A DNA stretch of 64,000 nucleotides from Hepsetus odoe (lineage: Eukaryota; Chordata; Actinopteri; Characiformes; Hepsetidae), in contig CM029382.1 in NCBI GenBank assembly GCA_017165825.1, forward strand, positions 20,708,670 to 20,772,669, in the 5' to 3' direction. A program made the position numbers and the translations under genes. Below are positions 50,389 through 60,984 of this stretch, in pieces (position 1 is the stretch's first letter; the number at the start of each line of letters is the position of its first letter). The notes below the pieces were generated by a model. That model was not told the origin of the DNA, did not search any database, and saw nothing but the letters and a program-made list of their open reading frames with translations.

Positions 50389-50469
50389 TTACCCGGGCTT
50401 GGGACCGGCACGAAGAAATACACTGGCTTGTGCATCCATAGTGGCTGGGTTATCAGAACATAATACAAC

Positions 50470-53306
50470 AACTAACAAAAAACTGCTGTGTGCTCTGTCC
50501 TCCAGAGGTCACCAGTGAGGATAATTTGCTGAAATCATAAATATAAATATATTACAATATTACAGCTATATATATTATGTCACCAACATGCTCCTGTTCC
50601 ACCAACATCGACCTGTTCTAAAAATAACACAACTCACCAGTGTCTAAAATTTAATTTAATTCTGTTGCTATTCTTCTTTAATCGCATTTGCATTTATATA
50701 GATTTGAAGATGGCAAACAAATTTTTTAGATGGCAATAATGTTTTTAAAAAAGCATTTAAAACATGTTTATTATACATGAAGTTTAGATATGTTTAGGTA
50801 ACTAGTAGCCCGTCGTATGGCTCAGTATCCGTGAAGTAGCTCTCAGTATCAAATAGGTTGGTGACCCCTGCCCTAGAGCGTATATAGATAGATAGATAGA
50901 TAGATAGAGACACACACACCTTCTGTGAGAGTACGCCTATTAGCCTAACGTAAAGCCCTTATGAACGTTCCGATTTAAAATTGACGGGCGCATGCGCAGT
51001 ACCGCGCTATTGTCTGCGGAGCAAAAATGCGGTAAACCTGTTGTGTTCATTCACCCCTATATCGGATAACTTATACCTGCAGTACACCACGGTTTCTGGC
51101 TAGGAAATGAACGGACCGATTTTGGGAGCATGGAATTATCTTTCTGAATGAATGCCATTACATCAGTTGCATAATATAATTATGCATTATAATATTATAA
51201 TATCATGCATTATATAAATCAGGGTATCTCTCGGGAATGACCTAGTCAAAGCAGCACTTAAGCTGTTCCTCTTTGTAAATTACCGGCCCTGAGCAGGGAA
51301 GGAATTGAAAAAGGGAGTAAAGTTTCAATGATACTTTTAACCTTTTAACCATACCTCAGCCATCAACTTATGCGTAAATATTAGAAGCGATGTCATGACA
51401 ATCAGAAATCCAGTATCTCAGATTATTAAATTATTTCCCGAGATCAATGTATAAATAATCTGAAAAGTGTGTTCATCAATACAGTCAGTATTTGGTTGGT
51501 GCTGCTTTACTATGAATTACTGCATTAATATAGCATGGCATTGATGCGATCAGCTTTTGGACCGCGCATGCTTTTTTCACTTAAAGCGATTTCAATTGTT
51601 TGATTTGTGTGACAGTCATTGTACAGCAAGGTGAGGGAGGACGCGCGTGCAGACAGCAGCATGTCATTCAGCAAGGTCATTATGCTAATGCTGATGATCA
51701 TTATGTGTTGTAAAAAAAAAACTTCCAACACAGAGTTCTGTTATAAAATCTGGAGCGAAGAAACATGAAATATGATTAATATAAGCATTAACTACGTTTT
51801 AAAAGGGAAACTTTGGGTTTCTTTCATATTAAGACTAACGGGCTAGATATAACGCTTAACGTTAGTGTAATTAATCTAATTTAATTTTAAATAAATAAAT
51901 AAGCAGGAGGATGTCAGTAATAGTATCCATTGAATTATTCCAAATAAATAAATGAATAAATAAATAAACCTGATCCACTAAGTCTCATGACAGACTTGAG
52001 CGTTGCACTGTTGCTGTGCATCTAAAAGTGAAACTGGATATGGAGAGTCACGGTAGGCGGCGCTCTGATCTGACTGCGTCTCATTGAATATAACGGTTGA
52101 AAGGTCCCAATGAGTCAGAGCAGAGCGTTAGTCATTGAGGTGTACTTCTGAATCGCGTGTTTTCTTGTATAATATTGTTTCCAAATTCTGTATTTAGTTA
52201 TGTTGAATTAAGTTCAGTTCAGGACTCTCTGCTATGCATCAATGTCCAGTCCACAACACCCAAGCGTTACAGAGAGAGTCCCTGGTGGAATGTGATTAGT
52301 AAACCTCATACTGGTCCATAGAATATGGCATTTTTAATGATAAGCAATTGCTGCCTCAATAATCTTTATTATATTCTTCACCTATATGTTTGGTAATTTC
52401 AGCAGCTTAATCAATCTTACACAAATATGTTTGAGGAGGGGCTATGTGATTATATCATTATGTTGTAGTCTGCTCTAGCAAGGTCACTCAGAGTGAAATT
52501 ACTCTTACTTGTGCAACATACAACTTATATGGTGTATGTATTTTTTGAATTGGTGTTTTTCAGACTTCTGTTACTGCAGGAATGTCGACAATAATTGGTA
52601 GTCCTCACCTACATGTGTCTAATGTAGGTTTTCAGTCATCCACTCAAGGACAGAACAGGGTAGGAAAACTCACTTCATCCCCCAGTTCAAGAGCTCACCT
52701 GAAGTTCTAAAAGTGACAGTATACAGTTACTAAAAATGAACAACCTAACCTGTTCTAGTCACAAATATTCAGTTTTAATGTGGAAAAATACAAACCCATT
52801 ATGAGTTTAGTTTTATTATTCTAAATCTAAAAATGATAAAAACAAATGATATTCCAAAAATATAAAGTAGTGAGAAAATGATTAGAAACATAGTAAGCTA
52901 GCCCCTGCTTCATAAAATTTGCAACAACAATAAACATATGTGTTTCTTGCAAACAGAAATAGGCCTTAAGTATTCAATGTATGTAACCCCCAAACCCTTA
53001 CCCTGGACCTCATTATTTTTCCAACCCTAGCTATGGCCCTGGTTAATGGTAAGCACAGTAATATCAGGATCAGCTTTGGAAAAGGGATTTCCAGCAGCTT
53101 CTACTCTTTCCTTTAAAAAAATGTTCCCTCCCAGTTAATGCTCCATTAATATGATTCGTTACAGAACAGCCAGCCTTTTAAGCAATGACCTTCTATGGCT
53201 TTTCCCAGTTTTTAGAGGGCATTGATGGTCATCTTCTGGACAACTCTCATGTCAGTAGACTACCCCCTAATTGTGGTTGAAATATACAGATATATATTCA
53301 GGGTAA
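50470..53306. other. intergenic with CpG-richer patch
   Basis: Contains a GATA microsatellite (50,885-50,908), the NRF-1-type site and AT-rich sequence. No exon could be confirmed. Confidence 0.4.
50988..50997. promoter_or_regulatory. NRF-1-type palindrome in a CpG-rich patch
   Basis: GCGCATGCGC within GGGCGCATGCGCAGTACCGCG, the consensus for the NRF-1 factor (established motif). It sits in a locally CpG-richer stretch (about 50,985-51,130) unlike its AT-rich surroundings. It might mark a promoter for an unseen first exon of tmprss13; no exon was proven. Confidence 0.35.
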
Positions 53307-53349
53307 AATAGAAATTTATCCATCCATCCATCCATCCATTTTCTTCCGC

Positions 53350-56010
53350 TTATCCGAGGTCGGGTCGCGGGGGCAGCAGCTCCAGCAGGGATGCCCAGAC
53401 TTCCCTCTCTCCGGCCACTTCTTCCAGCTCCTCCGGGCGGATCCCAAGGCGTTCCCAGGCCAGCTGAGAGACATAGTCTCTCCAGCGTGTCCTGGGTCTT
53501 CCCCGGGGTCTCTTTCCGGTGGGACGTGACCGGAACACCTCACCAGGGAGGCGTCCAGGGGGCATCCTAATCAGATGCCCGAGCCACCTCATCTGACTCC
53601 TCTCGATGCGGAGGAGCAGCGGCTCTACTTTGAGCCCCTCCCGGATGGCTGAGCTTCTCACCCTATCTCTAAGGGAGAGTCCAGACACCCTGCGGAGGAA
53701 ACTCATTTCGGCCGCTTGTATTCGCGATCTCGTTCTTTCGGTCACTACCCACAGCTCGTGACCATAGGTGAGGGTGGGAACGTAGATCGACAGGTAAATT
53801 GAGAGCTTTGCCTTCTGGCTCAGCTCCTTCTTCACCATGACGGACCGATGCAGAGCCCGCATCACTGCAGAAGCTGCCCCGATCCGCCTGTCGATCTCCC
53901 GCTCCATCTTACCCTCACTCGTGAACAAGATCCCAAGATACTTAAACTCCTCCACTTGGGGCAAGGTCTCACTCCCAATCCTGAGAGGGCATTCCACCCT
54001 TTTCCGACTGAGGACCATGGCCTCAGATTTAGAGGTGCTGATTCTCATCCCAGCCGCTTCACACTCGGCTGCGAACCGATCCAGAGAGTGCTGAAGGTCA
54101 CGGCATGATGAGGCCAACAGGACAACGTCATCTGCAAAAAGCAGAGACCCAATCCTGAGCCCACCAAACCGGACCCCCTCAACGCCCTGGCTGCGCCTAG
54201 AAATCCTGTCCATAAAAGTTATGAACAGGATCGGTGACAAAGGGCAGCCCTTGGGGAGTCCAACCCTCACCGGGAACAGGTCCGACTTACTGCCGGCAAT
54301 GCGGACCAAGCTCTGACACCGGTTGTACAGGGACCGGACAGCCCTTAACAGGGAATCCGATACCCCATACTCCCGGAGTACCCCCCACAGGAGCCCCCGA
54401 GGGACACGGTCGAATGCCTTCTCCAAGTCCACAAAGCACATGTAAACTGGTTGGGCAAACTCCCATGCACCCTCCAGGACCCTGCTAAGGGTGTAGAGCT
54501 GGTCCACTGTTCTGCGACCTGGACGAAAACCACATTGCTCCTCCTGGATCTGAGGTTCGACTATCCGACGGACCCTCCTTTCTAGGACCCCTGAATAGAC
54601 TTTCCCCGGGAGGCTGAGAAGTGTGATCCCTCGATAATTGGAACACACCCTCCGGTCCCCTTTCTTAAAGAGGGGGACCACCACCCCGGTTTGCCAATCC
54701 AGAGGCACCGTCCCCGATGTCCATGCGATGTTGCAGAGGCATGTCAGCCATGACAGTCCTGCAACATCCAGAGCCTTGAGGAACTCTGGGCGGATCTCAT
54801 CCACTCCCGGAGCCCTGCCACCAAGGAGCTTTTTGACCACCTTGGCAACCTCGACCCCAGAGATGGAAGAGTCCACCTCGATGTCCCCAGGCTCTGCTTC
54901 CTCCTCAGAATGCATGTTGGTGGAATTAAGGAGGTCTTCGAAGTACTCCCCCCACCGACCCACAACGTCCCGAGTCGAGGTCAGCAGCGTTCCATCCCCA
55001 ATATACACTGTGTTGACCGTGCACTGCTTTCCCCTCCTGAGACGCCGGATGGTGGACCAGAATCTCCTCGAAGCCGTCTGGAAGTCCTTCTCCATGGCCT
55101 CTCCAAACTCCTCCCATGCCCGAGTTTTTGCCTCAGCAACCACCAGAGCCGCATTCCGCTTGGCCTGTCGGTACCTATCAGCTGCCTCCGGAGCCCCACT
55201 GGCCAAAAAGGCCCGGTAGGACTCTTTCTTCAGCTTGATGGCATCCCTCACCGCTGGTGTCCACCGGCCACAGCTCCGGTCAGCCGCCTTGACAATGGAG
55301 GCGCGGAACATAGTCCATTCAGACTCAATGTCCCCCACCTCCCCCGGGACGTGGTTAAAGCTTTGACGGAGGTGGGAGTTGAAGCTTGTCCTGACAGGGG
55401 ACTCTGCCAGACGTTCCCAGCAGACCCTCACGAGGCGTTTGGGCCTACCAGGTCTGACCGGCATCCTCCCCCACCAACGAAGCCAACTCACCACCAGGTG
55501 ATGGTCGGTTGACAGCTCCGCCCCTCTCTTTATCCAAGTGTCCAAGACATGGGGCCGCAAGTCCGATGACACGACCACAAAGTCGATCATTGAACTGCGG
55601 CCTAGGGTGTCCTGGTGCCAGGTGCACATGTGGACATCCTTATGCCTGAACATGGTGTTCGTTATGGACAATCCGTGACGAGCACAAAAGTCCAATAACA
55701 AAACACCGCTCTGGTTCAGATCGGGGGGGCCATTCCTCCCAATTACGCCCTTCCAGGTGTCACTGTCATTACCCACGTGAGCATTGAAGTCCCCCAGCAG
55801 AACGATGGAGTCACCAGGAGGGACGCTCTCTAGCGCCCCCTCCAGAGACCCCAGAAAGGGTGGGTAGTCCAGAATGCTGTTTGGCGCATAAGCGCAGACA
55901 ACACTAAGGACCCATCCTCCGACCCGAAGGCGGAGGGCCGCCAACCTCTCATCTACTGGGGTAAACCCCAATGTACTGGCGCCAAGCCGTGGGGCAATAA
56001 GTATGCCCAC
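53350..56010 (-). CDS. Rex3-like LINE polyprotein, endonuclease-RT (886 codons, 5' part in another frame)
   Basis: Endonuclease motifs: SVVCAYAPNS, LLGDFNAHVG, SMIDFVVVSSDL and STDHHLVVSW (catalytic His). RT: NYRGITLLSLPGKVYSGVLE, GFRPGRRTVDQLYTLSRVL, CFVDLEKAFDRVP, GLPKGCPLSPILFITFMDRI and the catalytic LFADDVVLL, then a C-terminal RMRWLGHLIRMP-like region (here RSQMRWLGHLIRMPPGRLPG). It is uninterrupted for 886 codons to the stop near the 3' end. The listed start Met (56,008-56,010) is internal; the natural N terminus lies in another frame upstream. Confidence 0.88.
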   Translation of the reverse strand: MGILIAPRLGASTLGFTPVDERLAALRLRVGGWVLSVVCAYAPNSILDYPPFLGSLEGALESVPPGDSIVLLGDFNAHVGNDSDTWKGVIGRNGPPDLNQSGVLLLDFCARHGLSITNTMFRHKDVHMCTWHQDTLGRSSMIDFVVVSSDLRPHVLDTWIKRGAELSTDHHLVVSWLRWWGRMPVRPGRPKRLVRVCWERLAESPVRTSFNSHLRQSFNHVPGEVGDIESEWTMFRASIVKAADRSCGRWTPAVRDAIKLKKESYRAFLASGAPEAADRYRQAKRNAALVVAEAKTRAWEEFGEAMEKDFQTASRRFWSTIRRLRRGKQCTVNTVYIGDGTLLTSTRDVVGRWGEYFEDLLNSTNMHSEEEAEPGDIEVDSSISGVEVAKVVKKLLGGRAPGVDEIRPEFLKALDVAGLSWLTCLCNIAWTSGTVPLDWQTGVVVPLFKKGDRRVCSNYRGITLLSLPGKVYSGVLERRVRRIVEPQIQEEQCGFRPGRRTVDQLYTLSRVLEGAWEFAQPVYMCFVDLEKAFDRVPRGLLWGVLREYGVSDSLLRAVRSLYNRCQSLVRIAGSKSDLFPVRVGLPKGCPLSPILFITFMDRISRRSQGVEGVRFGGLRIGSLLFADDVVLLASSCRDLQHSLDRFAAECEAAGMRISTSKSEAMVLSRKRVECPLRIGSETLPQVEEFKYLGILFTSEGKMEREIDRRIGAASAVMRALHRSVMVKKELSQKAKLSIYLSIYVPTLTYGHELWVVTERTRSRIQAAEMSFLRRVSGLSLRDRVRSSAIREGLKVEPLLLRIERSQMRWLGHLIRMPPGRLPGEVFRSRPTGKRPRGRPRTRWRDYVSQLAWERLGIRPEELEEVAGEREVWASLLELLPPRPDLG

Positions 56011-56483
56011 ACCTGCTCGGCGCCTCTCACCGGTGGCAACTCCAGAGTGGAAAGTGTCCAGCCCCTCTCAAGGAGACTGGTTCCAGAGTCCAAGCTGTGC
56101 GTCGAGGTGAGTCCAACTATATCTAGCTGGAACTGCTCAACCTCGCGCACTAGCTCAGGCTCCTTCCCCACCAGAGAGGTGACGTTCCACGTCCCTAGAG
56201 CCAGCTTCTGCAGCCGAGGATCGGACCGCCAAGGCCCCCGTTTTCGGCCACCGCCCAGCTCACAATGCACCCGACCTCTTTGGCCCCTCCCACAGGTGGT
56301 GAGCCCATGGGAAGGGGGACCCACGTTGCCTCTACGGGCTAAGCCCGGGCGGGCCCCATGGGTGAAGGCCCGACCACCAGGCGCTCGCCAGCGGGCCCCA
56401 CCTCCAGGCCTGGCTCCAGAGGGAGGCCCCGGTGACCCACGTCCGGGCGAGGGAGAACGTCTTCCAAAGTTTTTATACATCAT
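55953..56483 (-). pseudogene. Rex3-like LINE: N-terminal endonuclease frame, separated by one frameshift
   Basis: It encodes LALGTWNVTSLVGKEPELVR and DIVGLTSTHSLDSGT, the first endonuclease strands. The match to the downstream frame breaks at a short T run (AAA on the plus strand at 56,051-56,053), where one base appears missing; the HSGVATGERRRAG-like continuation is in the frame of the 886-codon ORF. Confidence 0.8.
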
Positions 56484-56861
56484 CAGAGGTCCTCTGAACC
56501 GCTCTTTGTCTCTTCCCTCACCTAGGACCTGTTTGCCTTGGGTGCCCCTACCAGGGGCATAAAGCCCCGGACAACATAGCTCCCAGGATCATTGGGACAC
56601 GCAAACCCCTCCACCACGATAAGGTGGCGGTTCAAGGAGGGGAATAATAATAGAATAATAGAAATAATAATAGAAATTTAAACAAACTCAAAATAGTCAC
56701 TTTGTAGCTGAATGGACCAGAGTGCCAGATGTGCCCAGTCAGGGTAGATTGACAAGACATAACAGAAATATAAGTGTTAAGGCCATAATTAAACCACAAA
56801 ATTAAAACTGAAAAATACTTGCGTGCATCCCTGAATTCTTTGCCCCTTGATACAACCCTAA

Positions 56862-56892
<31 letters not shown>
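56862..56892. repeat. (CA)n microsatellite
   Basis: CA run between the Rex3-like LINE and SINE copy e. Confidence 0.9.
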
Positions 56893-56894
<2 letters not shown>

Positions 56895-57506
56895 GGCCAG
56901 TAAATCGGTAAATCAAATATTAATTTGAAGCAGATTGCTGCTGTAGAACAGTTTCTGCCAACACCTGATGCCAAAATTATACCAGTCTTCAGGGAAAACC
57001 CTTAACTATGAAAAAATGTAAGTAAAAATCAAAATTACCACAGAAGCTTGTCTGTCCTTAGACTTTTGAGATGTAATAAGATCTTTAGTAGTTGCCAGAA
57101 AACTGGTCTAGCGGGTGTGATACTGACATGTGATTATAGCCCCGCCTATGAAGAAAGACAAATGACAACACAAATGAGAAAGGGTTCTATAGGGAAAGGG
57201 TGTTCCACCCAACTGTTAGGATAGAGGTCAGTTCTAGCCTGGAAGGAAAGGCTCATTCTACCACTAGGCCAGTGGAGACCATACCCACGTATACCAACAC
57301 AAATCAGCTCTTCTACTCTATTCGGATGGCACATCATGACATGGTAGGAATTCTCTTTTTATTAATGTTTAGTGCATAAGATAATACATGTGTATCATTT
57401 ATTGTTATTACATAGGGTTACAGATTGGCATCACAATCATATGGGTATGGTATAATTACTTGGTTAAAAAAATGTTATTATTATTAAACACATATTATGT
57501 TATTAA

Positions 57507-57745
57507 GGCAGCAGTGGCCTAGTGGTTAGGAAATAGGCCCCAGGATATCATGGACGTGGGTTGTGGGTTTGAACCCCAGACAGGAGGAGCAATGTACCAT
57601 CCGCTTCACTGCTTCCCGGGTGCTTTAAATAGCTGCCCCCTGCTAGTACTGCTTTTCACCCATACACACAGTACGTGTGTATGGGTGAAAAGCAGTAGCG
57701 TTTTTATGTGTGCTATGCTTTGGTTCACAATAATAAATAGTCACT
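57507..57745 (+). mobile_element. SINE family 2, copy e, with an internal palindrome
   Basis: Head GGCAGCAGTGGCCTAGTGGT, B box GGTTTGAACCCC, tail GGTTCACAATAATAAATAGT. It contains a perfect 23-bp inverted repeat (57,647-57,669 / 57,675-57,697) not seen in the other copies. Confidence 0.8.
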
Positions 57746-57838
57746 GTAGACTGATACAATTCCCTTATCCATGCTTTCCTAGTATAAATGTAAGGTATAC
57801 AGTATTTGTGTGTGTGTATGTGTGTGAAAAAAGAGAAA

Positions 57839-58011
57839 GCGACTACCCTTGTCATTGTGAAACGCAGCACAGCACAACACAACAAAATTCAACCTCTGCG
57901 TTTCACCCATACACACATGTCTAGGAGGGGGCCGCTGTTGAACATGCCCGGGGAGCAGTGACGGGGACGGTACCTTGTGCTCAGGGGTACCTCAGGTACC
58001 TCAGGTACCTC

Positions 58012-58014
<3 letters not shown>
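57839..58014 (-). mobile_element. SINE family 2, copy f, inverted
   Basis: The minus strand carries the GGTACCTGAG/CCCTGAGCACAAGGTACC region and the TTTCACAATGACAAGGGTAG tail. The edge has three copies of GGTACCTCA and abuts a (GT)n run. The tRNA head is missing. Confidence 0.75.

Positions 58015-58070
<56 letters not shown>
58015..58070. repeat. (GT)n microsatellite
   Basis: GT run directly after three GGTACCTCA units at the edge of SINE copy f. Confidence 0.95.
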
Positions 58071-58072
<2 letters not shown>

Positions 58073-58361
58073 AAGTATGTATTCTTTTTCTCCTGGGGGT
58101 CTGGGAGTTTAAGATTGCACTCCTATTGTTGCCCTATCTGCATCCCCTCCAGTTGTCCTTGCCTAAACCTAGAAATGCACCTGGCCAGAACTCTGTGATC
58201 ATGAAACATATTCAGAGTATTTTCCCAACATATGCATATTGACATGATTTTACAACAGATCTGTTTTTGATTGTAATACTTTTTGATCATTACTGATTTA
58301 TTTTATGGCTTTTATACATTTTGTCATGAACATTCCAAATCTTTTATGTATTTTATACAAA

Positions 58362-58641
58362 TGTCACGGTGGCGGGGAAGGACGTCAATGCAGAGCCAGA
58401 TATACCAGACATACTTTTATTCCACATAACCAAGATCCAGACACGAAACTTGAACAGAACCTAATAGAACCACCGCTAACTTCAACCTTAGCTGAACGAA
58501 TGAACTGCGCTCTGTTCTGACTCATTGAGGCTTAAGTAGTCAGCCTCAATGTAGCACACCTGTGCCTTATGAGCTCAGGTGTGCTCCATCAGAACAGAGC
58601 TCCCTCTACCATGAACAAAGCAAAACAGTCAAACCCTTACA
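58362..58641 (-). mobile_element. solo-LTR-like element, copy 2
   Basis: In its own orientation it begins TGTAAGGGTTTG and ends CCACCGTGACA (TG...CA). A 5-bp duplication ACAAA lies at 58,357-58,361 and 58,642-58,646. At 280 bp with 5-bp duplications it fits a solo LTR; the family is unknown and no internal retroelement region is present. Confidence 0.75.
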
Positions 58642-58646
58642 ACAAA

Positions 58647-60510
58647 ATACATTTTATGTATTTTAATGTATTTATGTAGTAGGTAGGCAATGTCTTTATA
58701 ATGCAAAAGAGGTCTGAAAGACAAATATAATTATGTGAGATATGATACTAAGATTCAGAAACAGTCAATTACATGATACAAAATGTGTCTGTGGAAAGCT
58801 GAAGAACTTCTCATAGTTGTTTTATTTTCTTCCAATTTTCCATATACACTCTGTAATAGTATAAGATTACTTTACACTATTGACTGTAGATCACAACGTC
58901 TCCTGCTTCTGCAAGAAAGAATTTGAGCTCCCCAGTTCCTCCACAAGTACAATAATGAGTTTTCCAGTTGTGCATTGTTTGCTGGCTTTAATGAAACTGA
59001 AACATGAGCCCTACATATCAGAGTGAAAACTATCTGCGTCATCACCATCAACTGTTTTTTTTTTTTCAACAGAATATTAGTAGAGACTTTTTTCTTCAGC
59101 TCATTCATTTCTTTACATGTGGCCAAAAACACTCCATAATATGTTCACAAAGTGCTGCTTAGATGTATCTGTGAATATGCAATGATTGGTATTGAAAAGA
59201 ATAAAGCCATTTAAACATTATGGCCAAAAGAATGTAAACACTTTTAATGATTATACTGAGCAAGTCAGGGGAATTAAAAGTGGCATTTTCATAGGATGCC
59301 ACCATTGCTGCAAATCAGTTTGTGAAATTAAGCCCTGGTTAGCTGGGTCAACTGTGACTATTCTGAAATGTAAGTGTCTTGGAGTAGCAGTCACAAACAT
59401 ACCAGGCAGACTCACAGAAAAGTGCTTTTAAGTGCTAAAGAGCTCTAGGTATGATCAACATTAGATCAACACCAACAAAAAATTCACTTCCTTAGCTAAG
59501 GAGCTGTATGTAGAGTAAGTAATATTGCTTCAGTATCACCTCTGGGTTTAGGTGATACTATTAGAATGCTACATTCCAGAATACATCATGCTAATTATGA
59601 CATTTTAGACAGGTACATAATTAATGGCTGTAATGGGGTGTAAACGGATTAATATTAATTGGAAAAATAATAAATGACAGTATGTTCAGCATTAAAATCA
59701 AACTCTGCTGTTGTTGATGCCCTAGTCTTTCTTTGATTATCTTTGGAAACTTTAACTATTTCTTTAACTATTTATTTAATTTATAAAGACATTATGTGAA
59801 TGAAGCTTGAAAATGCCATGAAAGTGAAGTGAGAAAAATGTCTAAAAATTATCAGTATTAACTTTAGTTTTTACAAGTTATGAAAAACATCGACCATCTA
59901 GAACATCTTCAGCTTAAAAGCATTACTATGGGGTATCTGTCCAAAAGATGCGAAAGAAAATGACAAATGAAAATGAGCTGTAAGTCTACATTTGTAAAAA
60001 TCAGTTCATGTACATTACAATACGTTACAGCAGGAGCTGGGGGGAAGGTTGCAGTTTCACACAAACTGAACAAACAAATCATCTCATATAACAGAACCTT
60101 TAGATCTCACATAACAGAAGCACCAGAATAGCTTATGCAGTATAGCAGGAAAAAAAACTGGATGAAACAGGATTACTTGAGTGTATAAATATTCCAGTAA
60201 ATAAATACAATTTCCTCCTTACTTTATACTTAAATTGTGATATTTTGACTCAAATTTTACACGACTGAAAACAAGGTGTAAGGTAGACTTATTTAATCAG
60301 TTTTATTAATTGTTGTTATGTACTTGCTGTAAAAACACATTTTTCATTTACAACCTGAACATAAGGCTAATAGCCTTAGGGGATGTTGGGGGGATGTTGA
60401 AAAAGTCCCAGACGGTACAATCTTTTATTTTCTTAAATACTGTGATCCATTAAGCCTCATAATGGTAAAAGGAAACTATAAATTTAGGCCAGCAACAGTT
60501 GCTTAAAAGA
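58647..60510. other. intergenic, no feature recognised
   Basis: AT-rich; only short frames without recognisable content. Confidence 0.4.
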
Positions 60511-60645
60511 GAGTCAAGTCAAGTAGGTTTTTATTGTCATTTCAACCATATACACAGTACATAGTGAAATGAAATAACATTCCTCCAGGACCCTGGTGCT
60601 ACACAGAGGACGACATCAGAACACTGAACACTGAACAACAGAAGA
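60511..60645 (+). repeat. dispersed fish repeat (TTTTTATTGTCATTTCAACC type)
   Basis: TTTTTATTGTCATTTCAACC, AGTGAAATGAAATAACATTC and CTCCAGGACCCTGGTGCTAC look like a common fish interspersed repeat from memory; only one copy is in the window. Confidence 0.45.
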
Positions 60646-60984
60646 CTATTGTTATTATAGTTGCCCAATCAGAGATCTTTGTTTTTGCACTTAAGTGTAG
60701 AAAAGCATATTGTCCTTATGACAGAGCTGTATAGATGTGTCACAGATTAGCAGCAGATTATAGAAACGGTATGAAAGCTGTTCAAACTGCTCCAAACATA
60801 GAACCCAAACTCTTGTCTATTGTCCCAGTGTTTTTCTCTCAGTTTGCAGTAAAAAAAAAAAATTTTTCAAATTGGACACAACTAGTTTTTGGGTTGACAA
60901 AACCTGTAAGAGAGCTAAATGAGCAGTGCAAGAATGTGTTTTGTCTCCTCTCAGTTAGTTTCTTTACATGATATTGCTGTTTTT

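Larger units (their letters stand above)
47299..50450 (-). mobile_element. full-length RTE-clade LINE, copy B (inverted relative to A)
   Basis: Nearly the same sequence as copy A on the opposite strand; long stretches of the translations are identical. It has its own 19-bp target-site duplication TATCAGAACATAATACAAC (47,280-47,298 and 50,451-50,469), so it is an independent insertion and not an inversion product. It shares both frameshifts of copy A but lacks its two nonsense changes. The 5' end starts with ACCCAGCCACTATGG and the 3' tail is a purine-rich A/G tract. Confidence 0.93.
53319..56643 (-). mobile_element. near-intact RTE/Rex3-like LINE with a GATG-repeat tail
   Basis: A 3.3-kb element on the minus strand. 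The 5' end is TCCTTGAACCGCCACCTTAT at about 56,635 and the 3' end GGATAAGCGGAAGAAAATGG plus (GATG)n at 53,319. AATAGAAATTTA occurs at 53,307-53,318 and 56,669-56,680, a probable 12-bp target-site duplication with about 25 AT-rich bases between it and the 5' end. Base composition is markedly more GC-rich than the host flanks, consistent with a young insertion. Endonuclease plus RT is carried in one 886-codon frame plus an upstream frame. The Rex3 name rests on the GATG tail and RTE-like protein; not searched. Confidence 0.9.

Noticed and set aside
47971..50518. Plus-strand open frames over LINE copy B (such as 48,706-49,299)
   Set aside because: They are antisense shadows of the LINE ORFs and recur identically as shadows in copy A.
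54638..55512. Plus-strand frames of 193 and 200 codons
   Set aside because: Antisense shadows of the GC-rich Rex3-like LINE ORF.
57958..58242. Cys/Val-repeat open frames
   Set aside because: They are translations of a (GT)n run at the edge of a SINE.
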